Source: Betaproteobacteria bacterium (GTDB lineage Bacteria; Pseudomonadota; Gammaproteobacteria; Burkholderiales; Burkholderiaceae_A). Taken from it: 64,000 bases of DNA. Under the pieces are notes generated by a model. That model ran no database searches. It was not told where the DNA came from and saw only the letters and a list, made by a program, of their open reading frames with translations. Of the stretch, positions 1-7,049 are shown piece by piece (the first letter of the stretch is position 1; each line of letters starts with the position of its first letter). The stretch is from assembly GCA_016868305.1 (NCBI GenBank), contig VGHK01000001.1, positions 62,001-126,000 on the forward strand, written 5' to 3'. Made by a program: the position numbers and the translations under genes.

Positions 1-108
1 GGGCCCAAAGATTGCGACCAGCAGCATGCACGCAAAGAGGCTAAAGGCCAGCAAGGTGACTGGATTGCTCACCAGCACATAGCGAAGATGCTGAAAAAAG
101 CTAGCCAT
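1..108 (-). CDS. ABC transporter permease, DppC/OppC-like, N-terminal part (cut by window edge)
   Basis: Reading leftwards from an ATG at 108, 36 codons remain open to the window edge. They encode a short cytoplasmic lead (MASFFQHLRYVLVSNP) and a hydrophobic first helix ending in AIFGP, the usual opening of the second permease of dipeptide/oligopeptide-type importers. The ATG overlaps the stop of the preceding permease gene in ATGGCTAG, so the two are translationally coupled. It should form the channel heterodimer with the permease at 101-1120, fed by the binding protein at 1143-2753. ATPase genes would be expected beyond the window. Confidence 0.8.
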   Translation of the reverse strand, partial: MASFFQHLRYVLVSNPVTLLAFSLFACMLLVAIFGP

Positions 109-1120
109 CAATCTTCAACCGAGGGTCAATCAGTGTGTAGGCAATATCAACGCAGAGGTTGAGCAACACAAACAAAACGGCCATGGCCAGCACAAAGCCC
201 TGCACGGCGGCATAGTCGGAGGCAACCAATGCCTCAATGGCATAAGAGCCAATGCCGGGCCAGCTAAATACCTTTTCAACCAGGACATTGGCCCCCAGCG
301 AAAACGAAAAGACCATGCCAAGCGTGGTGACCACCGGAAGCAGGGCATTGCGCAGGGCATAACTGAATAGAACTTTTGACGAACGTAGGCCGCAGGCCTT
401 TGCGGTGCGGATGAAATCCGAGCCCAATGCCTGCAGCATTGAGGCCCGGGTCATACGCGCCAGCGGGGCCAAGGTAAAAAGCGCCAGGGTAATCGATGGC
501 AGCGCAAGCTGCTTTAGGGCAGACCAGGCCGTCTGCCACTCACCCGACAAGGGCGCATCAATCAGATAAAAACCCGTTACCTGGGGAGGCGGCAAGGAAA
601 TGATATCGATTCGGCCCAAGGGCGTTGGCGCAATTCCTAACAGGTAATAAAACACATAGACCAAGACCAGGCCGGTGAAAAAGGTGGGAAGACTTACCCC
701 TGCCGTAACAACAAATCGGCAGAGCTGGTCAATCCAGGTGTCTTGATTCAATGCAGCCAATACGCCTAATGGCACTGCGATCGAAACCGAAAGAAAAAGC
801 GCGACCAGGGTAAGCTCAAGAGAAGCTGGCAGTCGCTGAGCCAGATCGGTAAGTACTGGCTGGCCTGTCGATAAAGACTGACCAAGGTTGCCACGCAGCA
901 GGTCGGTAAGATAATCCAAAAACTGAACGGGCAGGGGCTGATCCAGGCCGAGTTGTGCTCGAACCTCTGCAATGGATTCGGTGGTGGCTGCCGGACCTGC
1001 AAAGAAAGCCGCCGGGTCTCCCGGCAGCGCCCGGGTCATGAGAAAGGTCACTACCAGAATCCCAAACAGGGTTGGCAGTGACTGACCCAGGCGACTGAGG
1101 ACCACGATGAAGCGAGACAT
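101..1120 (-). CDS. ABC transporter permease, DppB/OppB-like
   Basis: Inner-membrane channel subunit of a peptide/opine/nickel-type ABC importer. The protein has the family's N-terminal helix followed by ALPGDP, the GNLGQSL stretch, and a C-terminal half with six or so helices. The EAA loop region is around FIRTAKACGLRSSKV, and the end DPRLKIDG is typical of the DppB family. I start at ATG 1120; an in-frame TTG six codons earlier (1138) is possible. It lies 22 bp after the binding-protein gene and overlaps the next permease, so it is the middle gene of an operon running off the left edge. The substrate is inferred only from the neighbouring amidohydrolases. Confidence 0.88.
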   Translation of the reverse strand: MSRFIVVLSRLGQSLPTLFGILVVTFLMTRALPGDPAAFFAGPAATTESIAEVRAQLGLDQPLPVQFLDYLTDLLRGNLGQSLSTGQPVLTDLAQRLPASLELTLVALFLSVSIAVPLGVLAALNQDTWIDQLCRFVVTAGVSLPTFFTGLVLVYVFYYLLGIAPTPLGRIDIISLPPPQVTGFYLIDAPLSGEWQTAWSALKQLALPSITLALFTLAPLARMTRASMLQALGSDFIRTAKACGLRSSKVLFSYALRNALLPVVTTLGMVFSFSLGANVLVEKVFSWPGIGSYAIEALVASDYAAVQGFVLAMAVLFVLLNLCVDIAYTLIDPRLKIDG

Positions 1121-1142
1121 ATCGAACCCGGCCGGCAATGGC

Positions 1143-2753
1143 TTAGAGCTTTAACGATCGGGCATCGACTTGGCGGTGATACCAGAAGGTGTAGCCCGTT
1201 AACTTTTGTGCCATCGCAGATTCCAGAGTGGGCTGCCATAGAGGAATTCGCGGCAGGTCTTCGAATGCTTTTTCAATCAGCTGGCGAATCTTGGGTGCAT
1301 AGGCAGGGTCGCTGGGCTCCATGTGCAGGGTCTCGTTGACCAGTTGCCTAACGGTCTGGTCATCGTAGTTCGATGCATTAAAGAGGTTCTCTTTCAGGTA
1401 GGAGTAGTAGAAGTAGTAGCAGGGCGTGTTGAGCCAGCCACCAAAGTTTTCTAACAAGAAGGGAAACTTCTTCTCAACGAGTGCAAGCGTTCGCCAGTTT
1501 GCGCCGGGTACCTTATCGAGCGATACCTTGATGCCGATTTTCCCGAGGCTTTCTTGAATCAACAAGGCGGTGGGCTCTCCCCAGTCTGCCTCGCCAAGGT
1601 CAAACGACAATGGCACCTCAAAACCCTTGGGGAACTTACTTTTACTGAGTAAGGCCCTTGCCTGCTCCAGGTTCGTGCTATAGGGGAAGGGCTGCGGCCA
1701 TGCAATGCTGGAAGGCTTTGCCGACTTCGCACCCCACATGGGCACGCCACGGCCAAATGCCGCCTGATCAAAAATCTGTTGATAGGGAATGGCAAAGGCC
1801 ACTGCCTTGCGAACGTTCGAATCCTGAAAGGGCTCAAAGTTGTAGTTCAGGCAGGCCACATACAGGCAGTTGTCAATTGGCGAGCCCACCACCTTCACCT
1901 TTGCATTGCTCGCGAGCTCCTGGGCATCCTTGTTGGGAATCTGAAAGCTCAGCTGAACATCACCGCGTTCAATCAGCGCCCTACGTGTCGACTGCGAGGG
2001 TACCTCGCGAATGATGACGCGGCGAATCGCTGGCTTAGGCCCGCCCGCCCAGTCTTCGTTCCGAACATAGACAAGCTGCTGGCCCGCGTCCCAGCGTTCT
2101 ACCTTGTAAGCACCACTGCCCTGGGGATTCGTGTGCAGGAACTCAGCAGCCCAGGGGTCAGCGGCAGTGGCCTTTGCCTTAGCCGCCTTGGAATTGATCA
2201 CCACCGCGACAGGCACTGCTAGATTGGGCAGTGAGAGCTTGGAGGGCTGCTTCAAATTGACCTGAAAGGTTTTTGGATCGACGACTACGAACTGACCGGG
2301 ATCCACGAAACCACCCGCGCCCATCTGAAACCTTGGAAAGCCGCCCAGCGCCAAAGCGCGATCAAAAGACCACTTCACATCCTCAGCGGTGACCGGGCTT
2401 CCATCCCAGAACTGGGCATTGGCCTTGATCTTGAAGGTGATGGTCTTGCGATCCGGGCTGATGGTCCAGCTCTCGGCAAGCTCCGGAACTACCTTGCTGT
2501 AATCAAACGATAAAGAACCATCTTTCAGGGTTCGGGTGCCAAAACTTACTAGACGGTCATAGACATTGACTGCGACCTGATAACTCGGGCGGTTCGTGCC
2601 GGTCCGGTGTATATCAAGGCTGTTGATCGTATTGCCAATCACCACAACCGCGGTGTCGCCGGTCTGTGCAAATGCGGTGGACTTCAGAAAGGGCAGCATG
2701 GCAGCGCCAAGCGCGGCGCCAGAGGTGGTTTTCAGTAGATCGCGGCGGTTCAT
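1143..2753 (-). CDS. ABC transporter extracytoplasmic substrate-binding protein, family 5
   Basis: Periplasmic solute receptor for the importer encoded downstream. Residues 1-30 carry a Tat-like signal (MNRRDLLKTTSGAALGAA, cleavage near AFAQ). The mature part has SBP family 5 hallmarks: an early VVPELAESWTISPDRKTITF stretch, AQFWDGSPVTAEDVKWSFDRA, and a long two-lobed domain; about 536 residues is normal for the family. The start is ATG 2753, with an AGGAG Shine-Dalgarno 8 nt upstream; a longer in-frame start 32 codons earlier lacks family similarity. Family members bind peptides, opines, nickel or glutathione; given the nearby ureide/amide hydrolases an N-rich amide ligand is my inference. 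Confidence 0.88.
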   Translation of the reverse strand: MNRRDLLKTTSGAALGAAMLPFLKSTAFAQTGDTAVVVIGNTINSLDIHRTGTNRPSYQVAVNVYDRLVSFGTRTLKDGSLSFDYSKVVPELAESWTISPDRKTITFKIKANAQFWDGSPVTAEDVKWSFDRALALGGFPRFQMGAGGFVDPGQFVVVDPKTFQVNLKQPSKLSLPNLAVPVAVVINSKAAKAKATAADPWAAEFLHTNPQGSGAYKVERWDAGQQLVYVRNEDWAGGPKPAIRRVIIREVPSQSTRRALIERGDVQLSFQIPNKDAQELASNAKVKVVGSPIDNCLYVACLNYNFEPFQDSNVRKAVAFAIPYQQIFDQAAFGRGVPMWGAKSAKPSSIAWPQPFPYSTNLEQARALLSKSKFPKGFEVPLSFDLGEADWGEPTALLIQESLGKIGIKVSLDKVPGANWRTLALVEKKFPFLLENFGGWLNTPCYYFYYSYLKENLFNASNYDDQTVRQLVNETLHMEPSDPAYAPKIRQLIEKAFEDLPRIPLWQPTLESAMAQKLTGYTFWYHRQVDARSLKL

Positions 2754-3084
2754 TGTGGAGGCTCCTATAGACCCAAGGGGGTGGTGGCGGTGGGGCCGAT
2801 AGGGAGTCCATAGGGCAGGAGGACACATGTCACCCGGTGGGCACCGCAAGCCTTATGAATACCTATCGGTATACAAGATGGTATGCAGCAAATGTGCCAA
2901 TCTGCAGAATGGCGCGCAGATGCGGTTTACCACGATGGACGCCGGGGTCTTGCTAGGAAGCTGCCCTAAAATTGGGCAGGCTCTGCACCAGACTTGCTCT
3001 AAGGGGTTCGGTCCTGGTGCAGGTGATGGGCTAGGCTACTAACTATTTGGGCAACAGCCCCTGAAGTGTGACCGCGATGTTTTC
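2754..3084. other. 331-bp intergenic region between two same-strand genes
   Basis: This gap separates the gamma-glutamyltransferase-family gene from the binding-protein gene downstream of it on the minus strand. It must hold the end of one unit and probably the start of the next. The only structure I can support is the GGTAT/ATACC dyad cluster at 2859-2886. A 71-codon plus-strand reading frame here has no recognisable similarity and I do not call it. No Rho-independent terminator is evident. Confidence 0.5.
2859..2886. promoter_or_regulatory. Dyad cluster, candidate operator for a GntR/FCD-type repressor
   Basis: ATACC-TATC-GGTAT is an exact inverted repeat (2859-2872). It runs directly into the palindrome GTATAC (2869-2874), and a further GGTAT copy lies at 2880-2884. 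GTATAC-centred sites are typical of FCD-subfamily GntR regulators. It is about 106 bp upstream of the binding-protein start on the minus strand, a reasonable place for promoter-proximal control. No regulator gene is present in the window, so the assignment is inference. Confidence 0.35.
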
Positions 3085-4698
3085 TTAAAAAGCCGCTATA
3101 CCCCCGTTGGACCGGGGATCGAATCCGCCTTCCAGAACACCATTGGCATAACGCCGGATCATTCCTGCATGGCCCACGGACTCATCCCAGGCGCCAATCC
3201 GCTCGACCCAGTGTCCCTTTTTGGTCAGTTCCGCAAACACGGCATCTGAAAAACGCGACTCAAGCTTTAGGCTGTCGCTGGCATTGCCCCAGGTGCGGCC
3301 CAGTAGCCAGCGTGGCTGTGAGATAGCCTCTTGGGGGTTCAGCCCAAACCAATGTACGCGGCTAAAAAGCGTAGCCTGTGTCTGCGGCTGGCCATCGCCG
3401 CCCATGCTGCCATAGACCATGGTGCTGCCATCAGCGAGTTCGGCAAGCCCGGCGTTTAAGGTGTGGAAGGGCCGCTTACCCGGCGCCAGGCAGTTGATCT
3501 GCTGCGGATTGAGGCTAAAGCTGCACCCCCGGTTCTGCCAGTTGACACCGGTGGTGGGCAGGACAATGCCAGAGCCAAACTCATGGTAGATGCTCTGAAT
3601 AAAAGACACCGCAATGCCGTGCTGGTCGACCACACCCATCCACACCGTGTCACCCGGTTCGGTGGGCCGCCCCCAGGCGGCTGCGCGCGCGAGATCCACC
3701 TCGGATGCCAGGGCGTCAATGGCCTCGGGTGCGAGCAGGCTCTCGGGCGTGACGGTCATATGGCCAGGGTCGGTAAGGTGTTGGTTGCGTACCCGAAAGG
3801 CAAGCTTGGTGGCCTCCACCTGCAGGTGAATAAACCCGGCTGACTCGGGCCCATCAAGCGCATGGGGATGCTGCGCAACCACCCGGTTCATGATGGCCAG
3901 AATAAGCAGCGACACCAGCCCCTGCGAAGGCGGGCGCATATTGCGTAGCGCAGCGTTTTTTACTGCGTAGTGCAGCGGGTCTACCAGTCGGGCAGAAAAT
4001 TGCTGAAAGTCGGCTAGCGTAAGCGGGCTGCCCAGGGCCTGCAGGTCGTGGGCGTTGTCGCGCGCGATCTGCCCGCGGTAGAAGTCATCGAGCCCTGCGC
4101 GTACTAGGCGTTTAAAGGTGGCAGCAAGCCGTGGCTGTTTAAAGACTGTGCCCTGCGAGGGCGGCTTATGGTCTATGAGAAACGTGTCGGCAAACCCAGG
4201 AATGTCTTTGAGCTCCTCGTATTTGGCTGCCGTGTTGCTGGCCTGGCTCTGGCTAACCGGCATACCGTTTTCCGCCAGCCAGATGGTATCGGCTAAAAGT
4301 CGGCTTAAGGGCAGTCGCCCCCCGATTTTTCGAGAGACTTCGAGGGCCTTGGCCCATCCGCCCACGGTGCCTGCCACAGTAAGCGCCGCATCTTTTCCGC
4401 GAAAGGGAATGGCATCGGTAATGCCACGTTGGTCGCGATAGTGATCAATGCTGGCAGCGGCCGCACTCGGCCCACTGGCATCGATACCACCAGGTACGCC
4501 ATGAGGCCCGCGCATCACCCAAAAGGCATCGCCCCCAATCGCGTTCATATGGGGGTAGACCACGGCAATGGTCGCAGCAGCGGACACCATGGCTTCAAGT
4601 GCGTTGCCCCCTTCACGCAGCACCGCGACTGCGGATTCCGACGCCAGGCTGTGCGGGGCAACCGCCATGCCCCGCCTGCCGATCGTCGCGTGGTTCAC
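3085..4698 (-). CDS. Gamma-glutamyltransferase-family amidohydrolase (possible oxamate amidohydrolase, HpxW-like)
   Basis: Ntn-hydrolase of the gamma-glutamyltransferase family, made as a proenzyme that self-cleaves before a catalytic threonine. The probable nucleophile is T351 in GDTVWMGVVDQHG, aligning with the TTHFS-type cleavage site, and the small subunit contains the glycine-rich YGSMGGDGQPQTQ loop. No signal peptide is visible, so it is probably cytoplasmic, unlike periplasmic Ggt. It starts at GTG 4698, overlapping the upstream amidohydrolase stop in GTGA, so the two are coupled. Because its neighbours are an M20 ureido hydrolase and a hydantoin-type racemase, an HpxW-like role in releasing ammonia from oxamate or a related amide fits better than glutathione turnover. 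That role is inferred, not shown. Confidence 0.8.
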   Translation of the reverse strand: MNHATIGRRGMAVAPHSLASESAVAVLREGGNALEAMVSAAATIAVVYPHMNAIGGDAFWVMRGPHGVPGGIDASGPSAAAASIDHYRDQRGITDAIPFRGKDAALTVAGTVGGWAKALEVSRKIGGRLPLSRLLADTIWLAENGMPVSQSQASNTAAKYEELKDIPGFADTFLIDHKPPSQGTVFKQPRLAATFKRLVRAGLDDFYRGQIARDNAHDLQALGSPLTLADFQQFSARLVDPLHYAVKNAALRNMRPPSQGLVSLLILAIMNRVVAQHPHALDGPESAGFIHLQVEATKLAFRVRNQHLTDPGHMTVTPESLLAPEAIDALASEVDLARAAAWGRPTEPGDTVWMGVVDQHGIAVSFIQSIYHEFGSGIVLPTTGVNWQNRGCSFSLNPQQINCLAPGKRPFHTLNAGLAELADGSTMVYGSMGGDGQPQTQATLFSRVHWFGLNPQEAISQPRWLLGRTWGNASDSLKLESRFSDAVFAELTKKGHWVERIGAWDESVGHAGMIRRYANGVLEGGFDPRSNGGIAAF

Positions 4699-5978
4699 GG
4701 GCGTACGACTTCCGCCTGCGCAAGCATTGCGTCGAGTAGTACCTGGGCGCCCGCAGCAATATGCGCTGGCTCGGCGTCCTCGATCTCATTGTGTGAGATG
4801 CCGTCTTTGCAGGGAATAAAGATCATCGCCGCCGGCGCAGTGCGTGCCACGTATACGGCATCGTGCCCTGCACCACTGACAACGGGCATAAAAGAATAAC
4901 CACGCTGTTGGGCTGACTCGGCGATGGCTGCCTGCAGCGCGGTGTCAAAGGGCGCCGGTGGGTAATAGACCACCTGTTCCACCGTCACAGAGATCTTGTC
5001 GTTGGTCTGCGACTGGGCCCAGGTCTGCAGGGCCTCATTCATTGCAGAAAGCCCCTCATCGGTGGGATGGCGAAAGTCAACGGTCATTTTCACCTGCCCG
5101 GGGATGACATTGCGCGAACTCGGATGCACCTGCAGATGGCCCACGGTGCCCCGGCCGTGCGGGCTGTGGGAGAGCGCAATGCGGTTGACTTCTTGCACCA
5201 GTGCAGCGGCAGGCAGCAGGGCGTCACGGCGCAGTTGCATAGGGGTAGGACCCGCATGGGCCTCCATGCCGGTAATGGTGATGTCGTACCAGCGCTGGCC
5301 CAGAGCGCCACTCACCACGCCAATGGTCTTGTTGGCGGCCTCAAGCACGGGCCCTTGTTCTATATGGGCCTCGAAGTAGGCCGCGAATCGCGGGGCACCT
5401 TGCGAGAGACTGGCAGGGGCCTCGCCACGAAAACCAATGGTTTCTAATGCGGCTTTGACCGAAATTCCATCGCGGTCTTTGGCAGACCATGCATGCTCGA
5501 GCGTGAAGGCATCGACATAGACCCCCGAGCCCATCATGACGGGAACAAACCGTGAGCCCTCTTCGTTGGTCCAGACGCAGACCTCGAGTGGCGCGCGTGT
5601 GCGTATGCCGGCATCGTTAAGGGCCGCAATAACCTCGAGCCCCGCGAGCACACCGTAGTTGCCATCGAACTTACCACCAGTGGGCTGCGTATCGATATGG
5701 CTACCCGTGCCGATGGCGGGCAGATGGTTCTCGGTGCCCGCACGACGCGCAAAGATGTTGCCAATGGCATCGATGCGAATCATGCAGCCCAGGGCGGTGG
5801 CCCATTCCACAAAAAGACTGCGCGCCTGACGGTCGAGCTCGGTAAGCGCCAGTCGGCAGACACCGCCTTTCTGCGTAGCACCAATCTGGGCAAGCTGCAT
5901 AAGGCGACTCCAGAGTCTGTCGCCGTTGATGGTGATGTAGGGCTGCACAAGGGGATCCCTGGGGTCGCGCATGTTCAT
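4695..5978 (-). CDS. M20-family Zn/Mn amidohydrolase (allantoate amidohydrolase or N-carbamoyl-L-amino-acid hydrolase)
   Basis: Cytoplasmic metal-dependent hydrolase of the AllC/HpxK/HyuC group, about 427 residues as usual. Metal ligands are visible: H94 in GTGSHIDTQPTGG, D105 in GKFDGNYGV, the glutamates of WTNEEGSRF (139-140), H205 in FEAHIEQGP and a C-terminal histidine in GAGHDAVY. The family cleaves ureido groups such as allantoate or N-carbamoyl amino acids, releasing ammonia and CO2. It is coupled to the following GGT-family gene by a 4-nt overlap and lies 82 bp after the racemase gene. Racemase, carbamoylase and amidohydrolase together point to ureide or hydantoin breakdown. Allantoate and carbamoyl-amino-acid specificity cannot be separated by eye. 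Confidence 0.87.
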   Translation of the reverse strand: MNMRDPRDPLVQPYITINGDRLWSRLMQLAQIGATQKGGVCRLALTELDRQARSLFVEWATALGCMIRIDAIGNIFARRAGTENHLPAIGTGSHIDTQPTGGKFDGNYGVLAGLEVIAALNDAGIRTRAPLEVCVWTNEEGSRFVPVMMGSGVYVDAFTLEHAWSAKDRDGISVKAALETIGFRGEAPASLSQGAPRFAAYFEAHIEQGPVLEAANKTIGVVSGALGQRWYDITITGMEAHAGPTPMQLRRDALLPAAALVQEVNRIALSHSPHGRGTVGHLQVHPSSRNVIPGQVKMTVDFRHPTDEGLSAMNEALQTWAQSQTNDKISVTVEQVVYYPPAPFDTALQAAIAESAQQRGYSFMPVVSGAGHDAVYVARTAPAAMIFIPCKDGISHNEIEDAEPAHIAAGAQVLLDAMLAQAEVVRP

Positions 5979-6060
5979 AGCTTTACTCTCTAAAGTAAAT
6001 CAGGTGAAAAACTGAAGTGTGATTGGTCTGCACCATAGCTTCCTTGGCAAGCCCAAAGGC

Positions 6061-6804
6061 TTACGCCCTGCGTGGCCAGCCCAATGGGGCCGCCCAGCCC
6101 AGATAGGTTTTCTCAAGGGGGCGGGCATAGTTGCATCGTTTGCTGGTCTTTAAACCAAGCCCATGCAGAGCCTCGAGAAGCTTGACCGCAGCCGCAACGC
6201 CATCAATCACGGGTACCCCAAGCCGTTGCTGCAGCGCCTCGCATAGGGGCGCCATGCCCGCACAGCCCAGCACGATGGCATCGCTTCTGTCTTTCTCTAA
6301 AGCCTCTTGGCAGGCTGCGAACAACTGCGCTTGCAGGCCATTCCCGGCAGCTTCGAGCGCGAGAACCGGAACATCGGTGCCGTGAATTCCCCGGCACTGT
6401 CGCTCAAACCCGTATTTCACGACCAGGTGTTCCGCGATGACGCAGGTGCGGGTCATGGTAGTGACTATCGAAAACCCTGAGGAGACCATCGAGGCGGCAT
6501 GAAATGCCGCCTCTGCAATACCGAGTACGGGGCAGGTGAGGGCCTCGCGCGCGGCGTCTAGGCCGGGGTCGCCAAAGCAGGCAAGGGCTAGGCCCTGGAT
6601 ATCCTGGGCATCACTGGCCCGAACGCGCGCGGCCACACCGGCTGCTGCGATCGCTTCATCGTAGAAACCCTCAATCGACACCGGCCCAAACTCCGGCTGC
6701 ACGGCAAGAATCTCAGTTGCCGGCCCCGCCACAGCCTGTGCGGCGCGGCCGATGGATGCAGTCATACCATGCGAGGTATTTGGGTTGAGCACCATGATTC
6801 TCAT
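6061..6804 (-). CDS. Asp/Glu/hydantoin racemase family protein (allantoin or hydantoin racemase)
   Basis: Cofactor-independent two-cysteine racemase, 247 residues. The two catalytic cysteines are visible: C76 in GLALACFGDPGLD and C181 in IVLGCAGMAPL, with the N-terminal LNPNTS motif typical of hydantoin and allantoin racemases (HyuE/HpxA type). It would interconvert enantiomers so the stereospecific downstream hydrolase can use both. It is the first gene of the minus-strand catabolic unit and diverges from the sigma-54-driven transporter operon at 7050. I see no sigma-54 site on its own strand. No hydantoinase or allantoinase gene is in the window, so the ring-opening step would be encoded elsewhere. 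Confidence 0.85.
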   Translation of the reverse strand: MRIMVLNPNTSHGMTASIGRAAQAVAGPATEILAVQPEFGPVSIEGFYDEAIAAAGVAARVRASDAQDIQGLALACFGDPGLDAAREALTCPVLGIAEAAFHAASMVSSGFSIVTTMTRTCVIAEHLVVKYGFERQCRGIHGTDVPVLALEAAGNGLQAQLFAACQEALEKDRSDAIVLGCAGMAPLCEALQQRLGVPVIDGVAAAVKLLEALHGLGLKTSKRCNYARPLEKTYLGWAAPLGWPRRA

Positions 6805-6903
6805 AGGAACACTTTAGAGGTTTTTACGGATTGTCCCAAGTAGTTCGCGCGCACACCCTTCCATGGTGCATTTTGCGAGCGATGCATACTCGTCGGGCAG
6901 ATC

Positions 6904-6920
6904 TGCACTGATTTGGTGTC
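6904..6920 (+). promoter_or_regulatory. Candidate NtrC enhancer site
   Basis: TGCACT-GATTT-GGTGTC matches the NtrC consensus TGCACY-N5-RGTGCA at all but the last two positions. It is centred about 97 bp upstream of the -12 element of the sigma-54 promoter at 6995-7010, within the usual range for enhancer sites. It also lies in the upstream region of the divergent racemase gene, so both units could respond to nitrogen status. Confidence 0.55.
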
Positions 6921-6994
6921 GTCTCGCATCTCGCCCGTTTCTTGGAATGTCCCTGCGGGGCGGTAGTTGGTAGTTTTTCTCGTGCCCGCTTGAT

Positions 6995-7010
6995 TGGCAC
7001 GTCGATTGCA
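6995..7010 (+). promoter_or_regulatory. Sigma-54 (RpoN) -24/-12 promoter
   Basis: TGGCACG-TCGA-TTGCA is a full match to the sigma-54 consensus TGGCACG-N4-TTGCW, with the invariant GG (6996-6997) and GC (7008-7009) separated by exactly 10 bp. Transcription should begin near 7021, leaving a leader of about 29 nt with an AAAGGAG ribosome-binding site (7035-7041) before ATG 7050. It should drive the whole operon from the binding protein through to the ATPases and probably the amidase. Confidence 0.85.
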
Positions 7011-7049
7011 ACGAAGTTGTGGTTTTCTTTCCTCAAAGGAGTCTGCACC

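Noticed and set aside
2827-3042. 71-codon plus-strand frame between the binding-protein and GGT-family genes
   Set aside because: No similarity, no good ribosome-binding site, and it covers the candidate operator.
6805-7049. Sigma-54 promoter on the minus strand for the racemase unit
   Set aside because: The reverse pattern TGCAA-N4-CGTGCCA is absent; CGTGCC at 6981 lacks the -12 partner.
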